Notes under the pieces: model-generated
Database searches by the model: none
Seen by the model: the letters and a program-made list of their open reading frames with translations, nothing else
What the model was told of the DNA's origin: nothing
Assembly: GCF_000150275.1 (NCBI RefSeq)
Contig: NW_002060944.1
Coordinates: forward strand, 7,392,735 to 7,456,734
Length of the DNA: 64,000 nt
Origin: Trichoplax adhaerens
Taxonomy: Eukaryota; Placozoa; Uniplacotomia; Trichoplacea; Trichoplacidae
Direction of reading: 5' to 3'
Translations under genes and position numbers: made by a program
Shown: one piece after another, positions 1 through 15,000 of the stretch
Layout of the letters: each line of letters begins with the position of its first letter
How positions within the stretch are numbered: position 1 is the stretch's first letter

Positions 1-3000
1 CACAGGTATAAAGTATCTATTATAATAATTATTATAAATATGCAATAAAATCATACTATATATATAATATCCGCAATTACATAGTTATGTATTATATTTA
101 TAGTTACTGTAGTAAACATATAGTAAAACTCATGTATACTATAGATAGTATTAAAGACACTATTCAATATGTATAATAACCAGTTAAACTCAGAATAAAT
201 TACGTACTTAAGGTATACGTACTATATTACATACTATAGACATACAAGAATCAAGTAAAGATCAATCGATATTACATACGCTACAATCAACAATAGATAA
301 TTTCGAAGTTTCATCGCCTGTTAATAATATCGAATCTAGTTCTATCGATATCATATCAGATAAAGTTTCAATTTATTCTGATGGATTATTACAAACGATT
401 ACACAAAACGTCATGTATACACCGGAAGCATCGATACAAACAGAGAGCGATATAATAGCAGATATAACAAGTCAAGACGAAAATTTAAAAGAAACACGAA
501 GTACAATACTATTATCTGACGTCGATATAGAACTAAGTAGTACAATTGGAAACGAAGAAGAAGATAAAGAATCGACTAATATCGACAACATTATATCTGC
601 AACAGGTAATAAAGTATCTATTATAATAATTATTATAAATACGCAATAAAATCATACTATATATATAATATCCGCAATTACATAGTTATCTATTATATTT
701 ATAGTTACTGTAGTAGACATATAGTAAAACTCATGTATACTATAGATAGTATTAAAGACACTATTCAATATGTATAATAACCAGTTAAACTCAGAATAAA
801 TTACGTACTTAAGGTATACGTACTATATTACATACTATAGACATACAAGAATCAAGTAAAGATCAATCGATATTACATACTCTACAATCAACAATAGATA
901 ATTTCGAAGTTTCATCGCCTGTTAATAATATCGAATCTAGTTCTATCGATATCATATCAGATAAAGTTTCAATTTATTCTGATGGATTATTACAAACGAT
1001 TACACAAAACGTCATGTATACACCGGAAGCATCGATACAAACAGAGAGCGATATAATAGCAGATATAACAAGTCAAGACGAAAATTTAAAAGAAACACGA
1101 AGTACAATACTAATATCTGACGTCGATATAGAACTAAGTAGTACCATTGGAAACGAAGAGGAAGAAAAAGAATCGACTAATATCGACAACATTATATCTG
1201 CAACAGGTAATAAAGTATCTACTATAATAATAAACACATAATAAGATCATACTACTGTATATAAAGTACTCGTAATCACATAACTATTATACTTATAATT
1301 ATTTTAGTAGACATATAGTAAAATTTGTACATAGTGTATATATAGTATTAAAGACATTATTCAATATTCGTAATAACTAATTAAACTCAAAATAGATTAC
1401 ATACTTAAGATATATGCACTATATTACATACTATAGATATACAAGAATCAAGTAAAGATCAATCGATATTATATACTCTACAATCAACAATAGATAATTT
1501 CGAAGTTTCATCGCCTGTTAATAATATCGAATCTAATTCTATCGATATTATATCAGATAAAATTTCAATTTATTCTGATGGATTATCACAAACGAATACA
1601 CAAAACATCATGTATACACCGGAAGCATCGATACAAACAGAGAGCGATATAATAGCAGATATAACAAGTCAAGACGAACACTTACAAGAAACGCAAAGTA
1701 CTACACTAATATCTGATGTCAGTATAGAATTAAGCAATACTATTCAAAGCGAAGAAGAAAAATCGACTAATATCGATAACAGCATATTGACAACTGGTAA
1801 TTTACCCATCAACTGCAGTTCACTTAATACACCGTTTGTCAGATATATTACGCTATATAGTCAATCACTCGATTATCAACCATGTTATAGAAGAATACTG
1901 TATAATACCATCTACATGTAGAATTAAGCTATTCTTTGTATATATATATATATATATATATACTAATAAGTTAAACGCAAAATAGATTAAGAATTTTAGA
2001 AATTTTATAATTAATACGTATATGTTATTAAATATTGTGTAGATATACAAGAATCAAGTGAAGATCAACCGATATTACATACTCTACAATCAACAATAGA
2101 TAATTTCAAAATTTCATCATCTGTTGATAATATCGAATCTAATTCTATCGATATCATATCAGATAAAGTTTCAATTTATTCTGATGGATTATTACAAACG
2201 ATTACACAAAACATCATGTATACACCGGAAGCATCGATACAAACAGGGAGCGATATAATAGCAGATATAACAAGTCAAGACGAAAATTTACAAGAAACAC
2301 GAAGCACTACGCTAATATCTGACGTCGATATAGAACTAAGTAGTACAATTGGAAACGAAGAAGAAGAAAAAGAATCGACTAACATCGACAACATTATATC
2401 TCCAACAGGTAATTAAGTATCACCTACGTTAATCAAATAAATAAAAATCATTTTGTTGTTTAATCACAAATGTAAGCTATGTTATAGCGGATATAGTAGC
2501 TAACTAAGTTCAGATTAAAAATATATATCAATAACTATCGTTTGAGATTGATCTCTTATTGTACTTTTCTAACTCAATAGGTGGTAACGAAATCGTAGTA
2601 ACAAAAAGTATCGGATTTATGTACCATAGTTCTGATCAATCGGCCGTAACTGATGAATTTTCTTCAGTCGAAATATTTAACAATGCACTTAGTATCTCTG
2701 TAAACCATTCTAATTTTCAAACGATACAAGAAAACTCTGATTTTGAACTAAGCAATATAATATCGACAAATGGCTATGCATCTCTTCCACCTATTGAACT
2801 TTCAACTCGTACGTAATTTTGTTTTTTGTCTTACTGTAAGCCAATTGCTTTAGTCCAGAGGATAAAATTTTTAGCCGTTACTATACTTTTTTTCAAAATT
2901 GACACTTTGTTCTACTAAAATTTTAATTTAAATAGAAGAATATGCAAGTCGTAGCAATCATGAAACTTACTTACTACAAGCTTCATCTGACAGTATTAAT

Positions 3001-6000
3001 GGCTTTACGATGTTCAATAGCTTATCTTCCCTGGTAGATAGTGTGTCATCGAATGGGAATTTCGAGCAGATAGCCTCTGTACCAGAGAGTGGTATATCTT
3101 CGATGGAATCTGTAAACGACGCTGTTACATTCACTAATGCTGTCGGACCCTTTCAATCTATCTTTAATTCTCGTAATGATATTTCTCTATCGCAATGGAA
3201 TAATATTGCGGGGGCCTCATACGCAGTAACTACTTCCGATCCACTCATCGCTTTTGTGGGATCAGTAAGTTCAGATCATTATTCACATACAATAAATCAC
3301 GAGACGCAGTCTATTCTGATTATGGCATCGACTGGTAAGTAGTTAGAATTAAAAGAGAGTAATCTGCTATTCTGCACTACATCAGATAACATTTCGAGAT
3401 GTAATAAATCGATTGCAAAATTATATAGAAACCAGTATAGTGCTACGAAGTCCTACTTCGTTATCGTTTCATCTATAGAATGGTAAATTTTGTTTTAATC
3501 TGGATGAGCTAATTTCATGCAACTGTTATTTCTAGATTCCTCATCTGAAAGTAATAGTAGCGCACCAGATGACATCTATTCTGAAATTCGAGGTATTTAG
3601 CCCATGTGTGAAAGTTTCTGATACGCTTGCTGGATAAAGTGTGCCTTTACTTATAAAATGTTTTATTGCTACATCGCAATATTTTTATAAGGTTCCATTT
3701 CAAGCTCTGCTGTAGATACCTTAACTATCAGCATGAACAACTATTCAATGCTATCAAGCTCTACGTATCCGTTCCCGTTAGATCCCCATGAAACGCAATC
3801 AAGTACTCATACACATTATGGCGAAAGCTATCGCGAATCTCCAGCCTCAATATTATTGGATCATAAATCTAACGTTACATCTTTCGTTCAAAGTTCTAAT
3901 TTAGCACAGATAGTAAACGTAACAGGTTCTGACGGGCTGGATAATGTTGAAACCTCTTCTTCAATTGTGGCTTTTTCTCCAACTTTCTTTAGTAGCTTTT
4001 ATAGTGGTGATGGTAATATCTATGATCAAAGTTCTACCAATTCAATGATTGACGATAATATTGCCCCAGAGCCTTCTTCCGTCCTAGAGAGTAAGATGTT
4101 ATGGCGTCATACTTTACATACAACGATTTGAAACTTAATTAATAACCTTAGTTATCCTGCATTATTCCTTAGACACTGAAACAATTTCGAAACAACAGAC
4201 AATCGAAGATTGTTCTACGAATATGAACTTATGTGATACAAATGCGATATGTACTAACACTCTTGGGTCATTTATATGCTCTTGTGTTACAGGATTCACA
4301 GGCAATGGAACATTTTGTGAAGGTAAGGAATTTCAATCTTTATATTTACACTTTCTCTAATACCAATATCTGGAATAAGAATATTTCTTAGAAGCACAGT
4401 ATTATTTTTATGATAAATAAATTATGTAAAGAAAGGATTCTTCATTAACTAACATTAATTTTCTGAAATTGACTTCTTGTAAAAGCTGACAGTAGCGTAT
4501 AAAATTGTCGCAGTTTTACTATATAAATACCGTACTAATTATAAATCGTAACATTTTGTTATGGCCAATGTACCATTAACCTGCAAAATCGCAGATATAA
4601 ACGAATGCACTGGAAACGGTAGTCTTTGTGATTTAAATGCAAATTGTGTGAACTTTAATGGTTCATATAATTGTTCCTGCAAAACTGGTTATCAAGGAAA
4701 CGGAGTAGACTGCTTTGGTATGATCTGCATTTAATTAATCAATAAATTGTGTGCTATATAGCGATAAAAGTAAGGACAAGACTGATATGAAAATATATTT
4801 AACCTATATCAATAAGACATTAATGAATGTCAAGAAAGTCAAGATAATTGTCATCCAGATGCCCATTGCAACAATACGGATGGTTCGTTTGTCTGTTCGT
4901 GTAAAGTTGGCTTTTTTGGCAATGGAACTAACTGCTTAGGTGCGCATAACTTAGTTACCATAATACTATTGCGTATAGGCGGTTTCAAGGCCGACGCAAC
5001 CAAATATGTTTTAATCACTTTCCTCTCAACCCTTACCGTGCAGATATAGATGAATGCTCTTTCAAGCAGGATCAATGTCATTCGCAAGCTATTTGCACTA
5101 ATACGAAAGGATCTTATTCATGTCTCTGTAAAATGGGATATACTGGTAACGGTTTTGTGTGCGAAGGTACAATTTCAGTGAATAGTAGAAATTATTACAA
5201 AAACCTAAATTATCTCTGCCAAGATTGCACTGCGCTACAATAAAAGCGTTAATATCGGCTTGTGAGTTTTCTAAATATAGCCCTTATTTCGAAACAGATA
5301 TTAACGAATGTCGCGAGGGTAGTCATGCATGCGATCGAAATGCTGTCTGTATCAATACCAACGGCTCATATTTTTGCTCATGCAAGGATGGCTATACTGG
5401 CAATGGAACTGCATGCTACGGTTTGCCTGATATTTTATAGCTAATTAAATATGAGTAATTCATTATGTTATTGAAAATATAGACAAACCACAATAGTGTT
5501 GAATCAATTCTTATTTGATTCTAAATTGCATTTAGGTAGCTTATGTGCACGTTTGCACAATTTTACTAAAACTACATTAAAAATTTATGCTTATCCTATT
5601 TAGATATCGATGAGTGTTCACTTGGTTTGCACGATTGTAACATTTACTCCATATGCATTGATACTGTTGGCTCCTATGAATGTTCCTGCAAACATGGGTT
5701 CGTTGGTAATGGCAGTTACTGTCAAGGTATTATACAATTTTATTAAAATTTAAAGTTTATATTTCTAATAAGAATTGTACGCTTAATAAATATAGATATT
5801 GATGAATGCTTGGAAAATAAGCATAACTGCGATGCAAATGCAGCATGCCATAATACCATTGGTTCTTATACCTGTTCTTGTAATACAGGATTTACGGGCA
5901 ACGGCACATTCTGCAACGGTTTGTATTGCTTATCTAATAGTTACAAGTACATCAGTCTGTTTTGATAGATTTTTTTGGGTAATTTATTATGATATCTAGA

Positions 6001-9000
6001 TATAAACGAATGTACGGAAACAAAAAATGATTGCTCTAGCAATGCTGCTTGTAATAATACCATTGGTTCCTATTTTTGTGCTTGTAAAGTTGGATTCATT
6101 GGCGATGGCGTTACATGCCAAGGTGACGAGAAGAGCTTTCTAACTCGTTGCTATATACAACCATTAGTAAATCAAGCTAATTTTACTAATATTACTAGGA
6201 TTGTTGTCTATATTTGTTGCTTAGATTTGAATGAATGTGCAGCTATGGAACTCTACTGCCATAATAATAGCGTATGCTATAATACCTTTGGTTCGTATCA
6301 CTGCACCTGTAAAACTGGATTTACAGGAAATGGTAAAGTTTGCGAAGGTACTATACTTTTAATAGCTTTTCTGAAATCTTAATACTATGTTGAGTTCTAT
6401 AGCAATTATTACGCCTTAAAACTGACTAAATTGAAATTGAATTTAAATTAGATTTAAATGAATGTTCACAAAACCAGCACAACTGCGGTATTAATAGCAT
6501 TTGTAATAACACCATTGGTTCATACTCGTGTACTTGCAAACCTGGCTTTAGTGGTGATGGTAAAATATGTTTAGGTAATACCGATAATATATTTAGATAT
6601 TCTTTTTTTCGCATTGCCACAATCGCCTATATAGCTGAGAATTATTTGTAATAATAAACATAATCTTGAGTAACTAGAATAATTTATATGATCTTCATAG
6701 ATAATTTATCTATGCCTTTAACTCAATATTTTTTTAGATGTTAATGAATGTCTGAATAATCTGAATAACTGCCACAGTGATGGAATCTGCAGTAATACGA
6801 TCGGTTCATATATTTGTACATGTAAATCAGGGTTTACAGGCAATGGATTTCAATGTCAAGGTCATAATTCGTTATTATTCTAGCTAGAATTTGCTTCGTG
6901 TACTATTTTTATATCTAAGACTCTGATTTTAAACAGATATCAATGAGTGTACAGCTAGCAACTTTGTATGCCATAGTAAAGCATTTTGTTCTAATACGAT
7001 TGGTTCTTATAAGTGTACCTGTAAGACCGGCTTTACTGGTAGCGGAAAATACTGTACCGGTTCGTTATATGATAATATTAGGATGTTGTGATTAAATCAT
7101 TATATCAACAAAGGCTTCACGTTAACAATTAATGTTTTTATTAGATATAAATGAATGCCGTATTTCAAATAAGTGTAGTAAATTAGCTAACTGCTACAAC
7201 ACATATGGTTCGTATGACTGCGTTTGTAAGTACGGGCTGCAAGGCGATGGGCATTGGTGTGGCCAGACAGGTACTTATTATTCAGCTTGTTTCAAGTAAT
7301 CATATATTAAATTAAATAATCAATTGGCATAATGTTACCCATTTTCAAATGGGTTAAATAGGCACTCGCTTATATCCTTATGGTACGCAATTTGGACATA
7401 ATTGGTTTGGTAGAACTGATCAGGGTTACGCATACCTTTACATACCCGAAGGCATATACTTCGTGCGATCATTGTATAGACGATTATATGTATGTAAAAT
7501 TTTGCATTTTTCGCCACACATGCGATCTGACCTAATTTAAAGAATAGCCCACAAAAAGGAAGTGTAAACTATGCCTATTGTAATTAATCAGTTAAAATTA
7601 TTACAGATATCAATTGACGGATATGTTTCACTGAAGTGGCCTTATGTGGGATATTGGCCAAAGCCCTTTCCCGAACCTCTTCGCCGTTCGATTATAGCTC
7701 CTTACTATGCTGACTGTGACGTTCGATACCAGAGTACCTCAAAAGTTTATTATAAACAATACTATAGTCATCAAAACGATCCGTTAGCACAAGAAATAAT
7801 AAAGAATGCAACCAATGATGTTAATCGCTTTCAACATCGAATGAGATTTGATAATCAAAAAGCAAAGTATGGACGATTTCGACAAGTTGTCGCAAATTTT
7901 GAGGCTGCTCATGTGATCATAATCACTTGGCACAAAATGACTCCATACCCTGCTTGGTACTACTGGTACTACCCGTATTATCGCCAAGTTAGTAATTTGA
8001 ACTTGCAATAAATTTTTTATTGTGGAAATGTTTATTTTACTTTAATTAATGATGCTAAATTAGAAACTAATTTAGCTGCTTTTATTTACCCTATTTAATC
8101 TTATCATCAATTAACACAAAATGCTCATAAATTGTGTCAACTATTAAAATTTAAAATTTTCCCTAGTAAAATCTTTATCACGTTTTACTTTCGTCCCTAC
8201 CGAAAATCGATCTGTTTTAAATTGATCGTGTAATTGTTAGTAAAATTAGTTCATCTTTCATGGCTGCAAAGAAATATATTTTAGGAATATTTTACAGTTA
8301 GCGTATATTGCAGCTGCGAACATTTAATTTCTCGAATCAAATTTTGTCGATTGTAGTATAACACCTTCCAACTCGTCTTAGTGTCAAACGGAGAAAATCT
8401 GTTTGCTCTTTATAATTACGAAGAAAATGGCATAAATTGGTGGAAAAGATTTTGGTGGATAAGGCCACGTGTCGGTTATTCCTACGGCGTAAAGCCTTAT
8501 TTTTATGAAATACCGATATCGCGGCGAAGGCACCAAAGAGTCAGTATGATTGATCGTTATCGTGGTAACACTGGTGAACTCGGTAAATGGGCATTCCGTC
8601 TTGATGATCCCAATAGCCGACATGTAAATCATGCTTATCAATGCTATCGATGGTATTATGGTCAGAGCTATTCCTATTGGTACCAAATATTTTTACAGCC
8701 TTGTCCTTGTAGAAGCTGGCAAGCTATTTGGGATCCAAGATTTAGATTCGATTGGAGAACTCAATGTGCTACATCTAGGATCTCAGTTCCTGGTTGGGGA
8801 TGGTGGTGGTATTGGTGGTATTGGATCTATACGGGACGTTGGACTTCGCCATCTCCGGTATGACGTTGCAGTATTACCATAAATATAGAAGTAGAGTAGT
8901 AAACTGCAGTAATTTTAAAGTTTTCATAGAGGAAACTATCTGTTGCAAGAGATTCAATAAACTTTTATTATGGATGTAATTTATGATTGAAGGTTGGATT

Positions 9001-12000
9001 ACTCTCGTTAAGATTAATATTAGAATTCTACTTCTGTTACTATACCTGAATAAATTACAGGATAATTGAGGTCAAATTTATACTGTAAAAATTATAATGT
9101 ATCCTTCGAACGATAGGTACGGCAGCGATGTTGCTATTCAACACAAAAATATTCTTGGGGAGCCTTATTGCGCAATTATCCTGACGGTAGCTCTTTTAGA
9201 TACAATTCTTGGTATTTAAGGCGACTTGATGAGAAAGCATACGACTCATGCTGTCGTCAAACTGACCTGTGCCACTTATATATAACAAGACGACCAATCA
9301 ATTCTTGTGCAGGCTACTGGCCTCCCTGGTGGTGTAAGTCGCTTAAATCAGCTTTTAACATGTTTTAGATACAATAGTCTTTATCAGTTGAGCTTAATTC
9401 TCTTCTCAACTGTACACAGATAGTAAGAATGTTTTGATTCTGTAGCATTTATACGTCAACCTCTGTTATTATATTTAGCTTGGTTCTGGGGTGATCCGCA
9501 TGTTCAAACTCTCGATGGCAAAAGGTATACATTTAATGGGCTTGGAGAATATACGTTGGTAGATGCTAGCAATAAATACTTTGTCCTTCAAGGGCGTACT
9601 ATGAGATCTGTGGTAGCTAATAGCACTGAAAGAGCCAAAGCAACCGTATTTTCTGCTTTTGCGGCGACACAAAATGATTCCGATATTGTTCAATTGACTC
9701 TTAACGACACTTCGGATACTGTTTCATTGTTAATTAATAGAACTATTTCTATTAATGATGATAATCTTACCAATGTCACATTATCCTATAATAACGTCGA
9801 TATATCAAAATCGAACGGATCTTACCTTGTTGTCTTCTCATCTGGGATATCGTTGGAAATTAGTCACTTAACTAAAATGCTGACAATAGCTTTTGCAGCT
9901 CCTCAGTCTTTCCGTGAGACCACTAAAGGACTGCTTGGTACATGGAACGGTAATGTTTCAGATGACTTCCTACGACCTGATGGGACATATCTTGATGTAA
10001 ATGCCACCGAAGAAGATATATATTACAGTTTTGGTGAAGAATGTATGTTATATAGCTGCAATACTAATGTTGTTTTTTGTAATATTTGATATTATGACTT
10101 TTTCCTATATTCTATTTACTATATATATCTATAGGGAGAATAACTGATGAAGAATCACTATTTACATATCCAACTGGCATTAGTACAGACAATTTTACGG
10201 ATCCGAATTATGTGCCTAATTTCTCTAAGGATCCAGAAGTTCTATTCAAAAATGATACTGAATTAAAAGAAAAAGCTCTAAAAATTTGTGGTAGTGACAG
10301 GACATGTTTATATGATGTCGCTGAAACTGCCAACTTGCAGTTAGCTGCTCGGAGCAAAGATATAGATCAACAATACGAAAGGGTACAGAAAGACATTGGT
10401 AATGCGGACTTTTCATAATATCGAATAATCTTTTAATAACTCTGATAGCTATTCGGTTTTACGTTAGATTATTTTTGTCTACTTTTATATGATTTTGTTT
10501 CTTTTTATGCGCTCAGAAAATTTTCCACCGAATATAACCGGTCAAAAGATCTATAATGTAACTTATGGCCAGCAATTTACTACGAAGTTAAACATCACTG
10601 ATCAAAACGTCAACGACAACTTAACAATACAAATCAGTAATTTACCCTCTGATGCTTCGTTTAACAGAGACACTTCCAGATTTACATGGAATGTTACTAC
10701 CTATAGTAATATCTCTTTCGAATTTATTGCTACTGATTCAAAGAACTTAACAACTGTTTTTAAACCGACGATTGTTATGTGCTATTGTGCTAATGGTGGT
10801 ACCTGCCAATACGAGTTAGTTAATATTTTAATTTTGTAACATGTCGAAAGATAGAGTTGAAGATAGTAAATACTAGTATTTCATGTTTCAGTAATCAATT
10901 TGCTTTTATTCAGGCACCGCTATATTTCTCATTTTAAACGGTGTTGGATAGCTGTATGCTATATAGTAGAGAAAAATTTCATATCATGATTGTGAAATCA
11001 TTGCAATAGATGACAATTGAATTCTTGATAACTAGGCTCTAAAAAGAATTCATAGTTATTCTTGCGCAACATAAAATTAAAGATTGTGTGCTTGAAAATA
11101 TTTCATTACTAATTTGTCTATTAAACAGTTGGGAAACTAGTGATGTATCGAACAGCTACAGGCGAAATTGAAAACATTTAATATGTACTCTTGAAATTAT
11201 TTGGTAGGTTTGAGATTACGACTGTTAATGGCGAAGAATATGCTGGGTGTCGGTGTACTACTGCTTGGACTGGACGTTTTTGTAACGAAGATTTTGATGA
11301 ATGTGCTGGAAACCCTTGTTACGAAGGCGTCAATTGCACCGGAAAGATTGCCCCAGAGAGTGGATACAGCTGTGGATCATGTCCTAACGGCCTGGAAGGA
11401 GATGGCGAGAAATGCTATGGTAATAACGATTTACGGAAATTGTTAGCAGTTTACGTTGTAATTAGATAGAGTAAAACGATGCGTTTATTACGAAGCTACA
11501 CGCAAACATTTAGTAAGGCAGTTATAGTAAATGTTTCATGTTTAGGTATTAAAGTATCATCGATATCATCCATTTAATACTGTATATATATGATAACTAG
11601 GATTTTGGTATGCATTTTTATCAAGTCTATTCTTACACATAACTTTTACCCTTATTTAGATGTTGATGAATGCCTTATGGGAGTACACAGTTGTAATCAA
11701 ACCTGCATTAATTCGATTGGTAGCTATACATGTCAGTGCAATATCGGCTTCAAAATAGCTACAAATCAACGTGACTGCGAGGGTAAGAGTTAGCAAATTT
11801 ATTTTAAATACCGCCAAATACATTTTAATTTACCTGTAAAACTCCATTCAGCAATAACAAAGTTGTTGTTATATTTATGCGCATTATAATTTAAATGCAA
11901 TGATCAGATATTGATGAATGCGTACAATCTGAACCTTGCCATCAAATTTGTAACAACGAATATGGACATTATCGCTGTGCTTGCAATCCTGGATTTGAAT

Positions 12001-15000
12001 TAGATGATAATAATTCAACCTGCTTACGTGAGTATTATGAAGAATACGCACACGTATAATTAATATAGAATTCATTAATTTTGTATCTAATAAAATGCAC
12101 AATCATTATTAATCATTTTTCGATATACAATAGCTTACTGACGTATTAGGCCGTAAAATTATGATTATACAAATTCACTCATAGTACGCCATAATGTTTA
12201 ATCTTAGCGTAAAGAAATAATTTTTTGGTCATGTTTAAATTTATTTTACGATTTGTTATTATCACAGACCTTGTATCCATACTCATAGCGCAAATTAAGT
12301 TCGTTGATTATTTAATTGATTCGTTTGAAAATGAATTTAATAGCGCTTATTATTATCGAGGCTTCTTTTAAAATTGTTCATATGTTTTAGCCCTGATTTC
12401 ATGCGACCCGGGTTTAAGCAACTGCACTCAAATTTGTGCGGTGATCAATGATTCAGCAATCTGTAGCTGCAATAAAGGATATCATCTAGCTGAGGATAAT
12501 ACTACATGTGATGGTAACTATTGCTTGGTTTTTCGTTTAGATAAATGACCTAGTACCTACAGTATTTCCACTTTATATTATTACCTTGAGGATAATTATT
12601 TTACGAGTAATACTGACATATTGCAATTTAACTATCAAGACCACAACGAATGTGCTAATCCTTCGATATGTGCCCACTTGTGTACTAATACTATTGGAAG
12701 TTACTTATGTAGCTGTAAAAATGGCTACCAGCTTAGCAGTGATGGTAGAAATTGTCAAGGTAGGACTGAAAATCATTGTATTATATAATGAAATACTCTT
12801 TCGTAACCTTAAATTCGCTGTACTTTTCTGCTTACTAAAATAGCAAAAATTTTTCACATTTAATAACAATTTGACCCCACTACATAGTTGTAATTTAATT
12901 ATAAGGTATAATATATATGATATGTAACAATCCTTTTCGCTCGATACTTAGCCATCGTAACGAACTAACTGCATAGAATTACGTATGCTGTCTTGCATAC
13001 TTTAAATACTTGAAAGCATCGCCTAAGCCAATGATACTCGATAGTAGGGGTTTCACAACTAGTATTTGAGAAAACATTTTTACTGAAATTTAAATGCTTT
13101 CGTTTTTCATATAGATATAGATGAATGTGAGACGGAGAATTCAACTTTATGTCACGAAAATTCTCTTTGCACGAACCTACCTGGATCATACTTTTGTGAA
13201 TGTGATGAAGGCTTTAAGCTATCAGGAAAACTTTGCGAAGGTATACACTGGCAGCCTCAATTCCTTTTTTATGTAATTTAAAATCGACATGATGCGTTAA
13301 TTAATGAAGCAATCTAATCCAATCAGTCCCAGCCTGTATTTCTAACACTGTGTCTATGATTTCGCTGCGATAGATATCGATGAATGCTCTACTTCAAATT
13401 TAAATGAATGTGACCGTAATGCTAATTGTATTAACATGGAAGGAACCTACAACTGTATCTGTAAAGAAGGATTTAATGGAAATGGAATTGAGTGTATGGG
13501 TAAGTTTAAGAGTATTGTGGTGATTTCTCTGAGATCAAAAACACAAAGGAGTACCTTAAACAATCTTAAAGTTTAATAGCATATTATCCAATATTGGCGA
13601 AGAATATTATATTTTTTTGTATTTTTATAACTGCATACAAAACGAATTAACGTAATAAAAAGATCAGTGGCAATATTGTCTCTGACAGTCAAATTTTTCG
13701 GAGTATATATAGCATATATATAGCATATAATGTTTGATTTTACTAATAGATATAAACGAATGTGGAAATGCAAATAATTGTTCGAAGGATGCTGTATGTT
13801 CTAATCTTCCTGGGAGCTACAACTGTAGTTGTAAGGCAGGATTTACTGGCAATGGATTAGTTTGTCAAGGTCAAGAGCGCTGCTATAACAATTATGATTC
13901 TAGATATCTTTTCCTTCTATGTTAGAATTTTCTATTGACTAAAGTATCAAACACTCATAGTTATGATTTTACGATGATTCATTATTTGGAGATACTATAA
14001 AAGGTCTATCATATCACATTGCTCATCAGTTTACTAGTATAATTACTACAGTTCAAAAATCTACTACAATCGAAAAATTGTTAAAATTAATTGGATTTCA
14101 TTGGCTAATTTAGCTTAATTACATGCCGTTATTATTACTAAGCAGATAATGTTCATAATGTAAACTTTAATAGCAAACCTTATTACTTTAAAATTATATT
14201 ACTTATTGCTAAATCCTATGTTTCCGTCATCTGTACAACTAGCAATCGTTTTTGCAAGTCAGAACTCTAAAGTTGAGATAAGTTTGTTTAAACTACGCTA
14301 TCGTTTGATTACAGATGTCGATGAATGCCAAAATGCATTTAGTTGCAATACAGAAAGCATTTGCCATAATACAATTGGAGGGTATTATTGTTCATGTAAA
14401 AAAGGATTTTATTTATATCGAAATGTAACGACGGGCATAAGTCAGTGCCAAGGTATTTTAACAAATATATAGTCCTTATTATGTACTAAATACTTCATAC
14501 TGTTGTGTCATTGTCGTTATCGTAAAAGGAGCGATCTAGAACCATTTAGTGGTTTATGCTATTCTAATCGATTCATCATATCGTTACAAGACGGCCTGCT
14601 GTATACAGGATTGATTAGACTGAACGGCACTTACACAGTTGCGTTGGATAACCCAGAAAGCCAAGCTTATGTCTTACTCAAAACGGAAGTCGTAACTAAA
14701 GTAAGATAGAAATATTGAAGTAGTAGATTCTTATACGATATTAATTGTTGTTAAGAAAATATAATTTTTTTTTTTTTTTACATCGATGATAAAAACTAGT
14801 TGACGGTCGTCTTCTCCAATGATAGCAGAACACAAGATCGCGTTCAGCAGATCTCAATATTAAGTATTAGGTATATACTGTATTCATTTTTTGTCTCATA
14901 TCTTCTAGTGTTCCGTGTTTAAGCAGATTTTAACTTAAAATTTTAGCTTGATCGCGAAGACACACAATATAACAAGTTATGCTTGCCTCATTTTGCTCAA

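Noticed and set aside
1797-1921. Open frame continuing beyond the third repeated exon to 1921
   Set aside because: The same donor position as in the other copies (GGTAAT at 1796/1797) is kept, so the extension is more likely intron read-through than coding.
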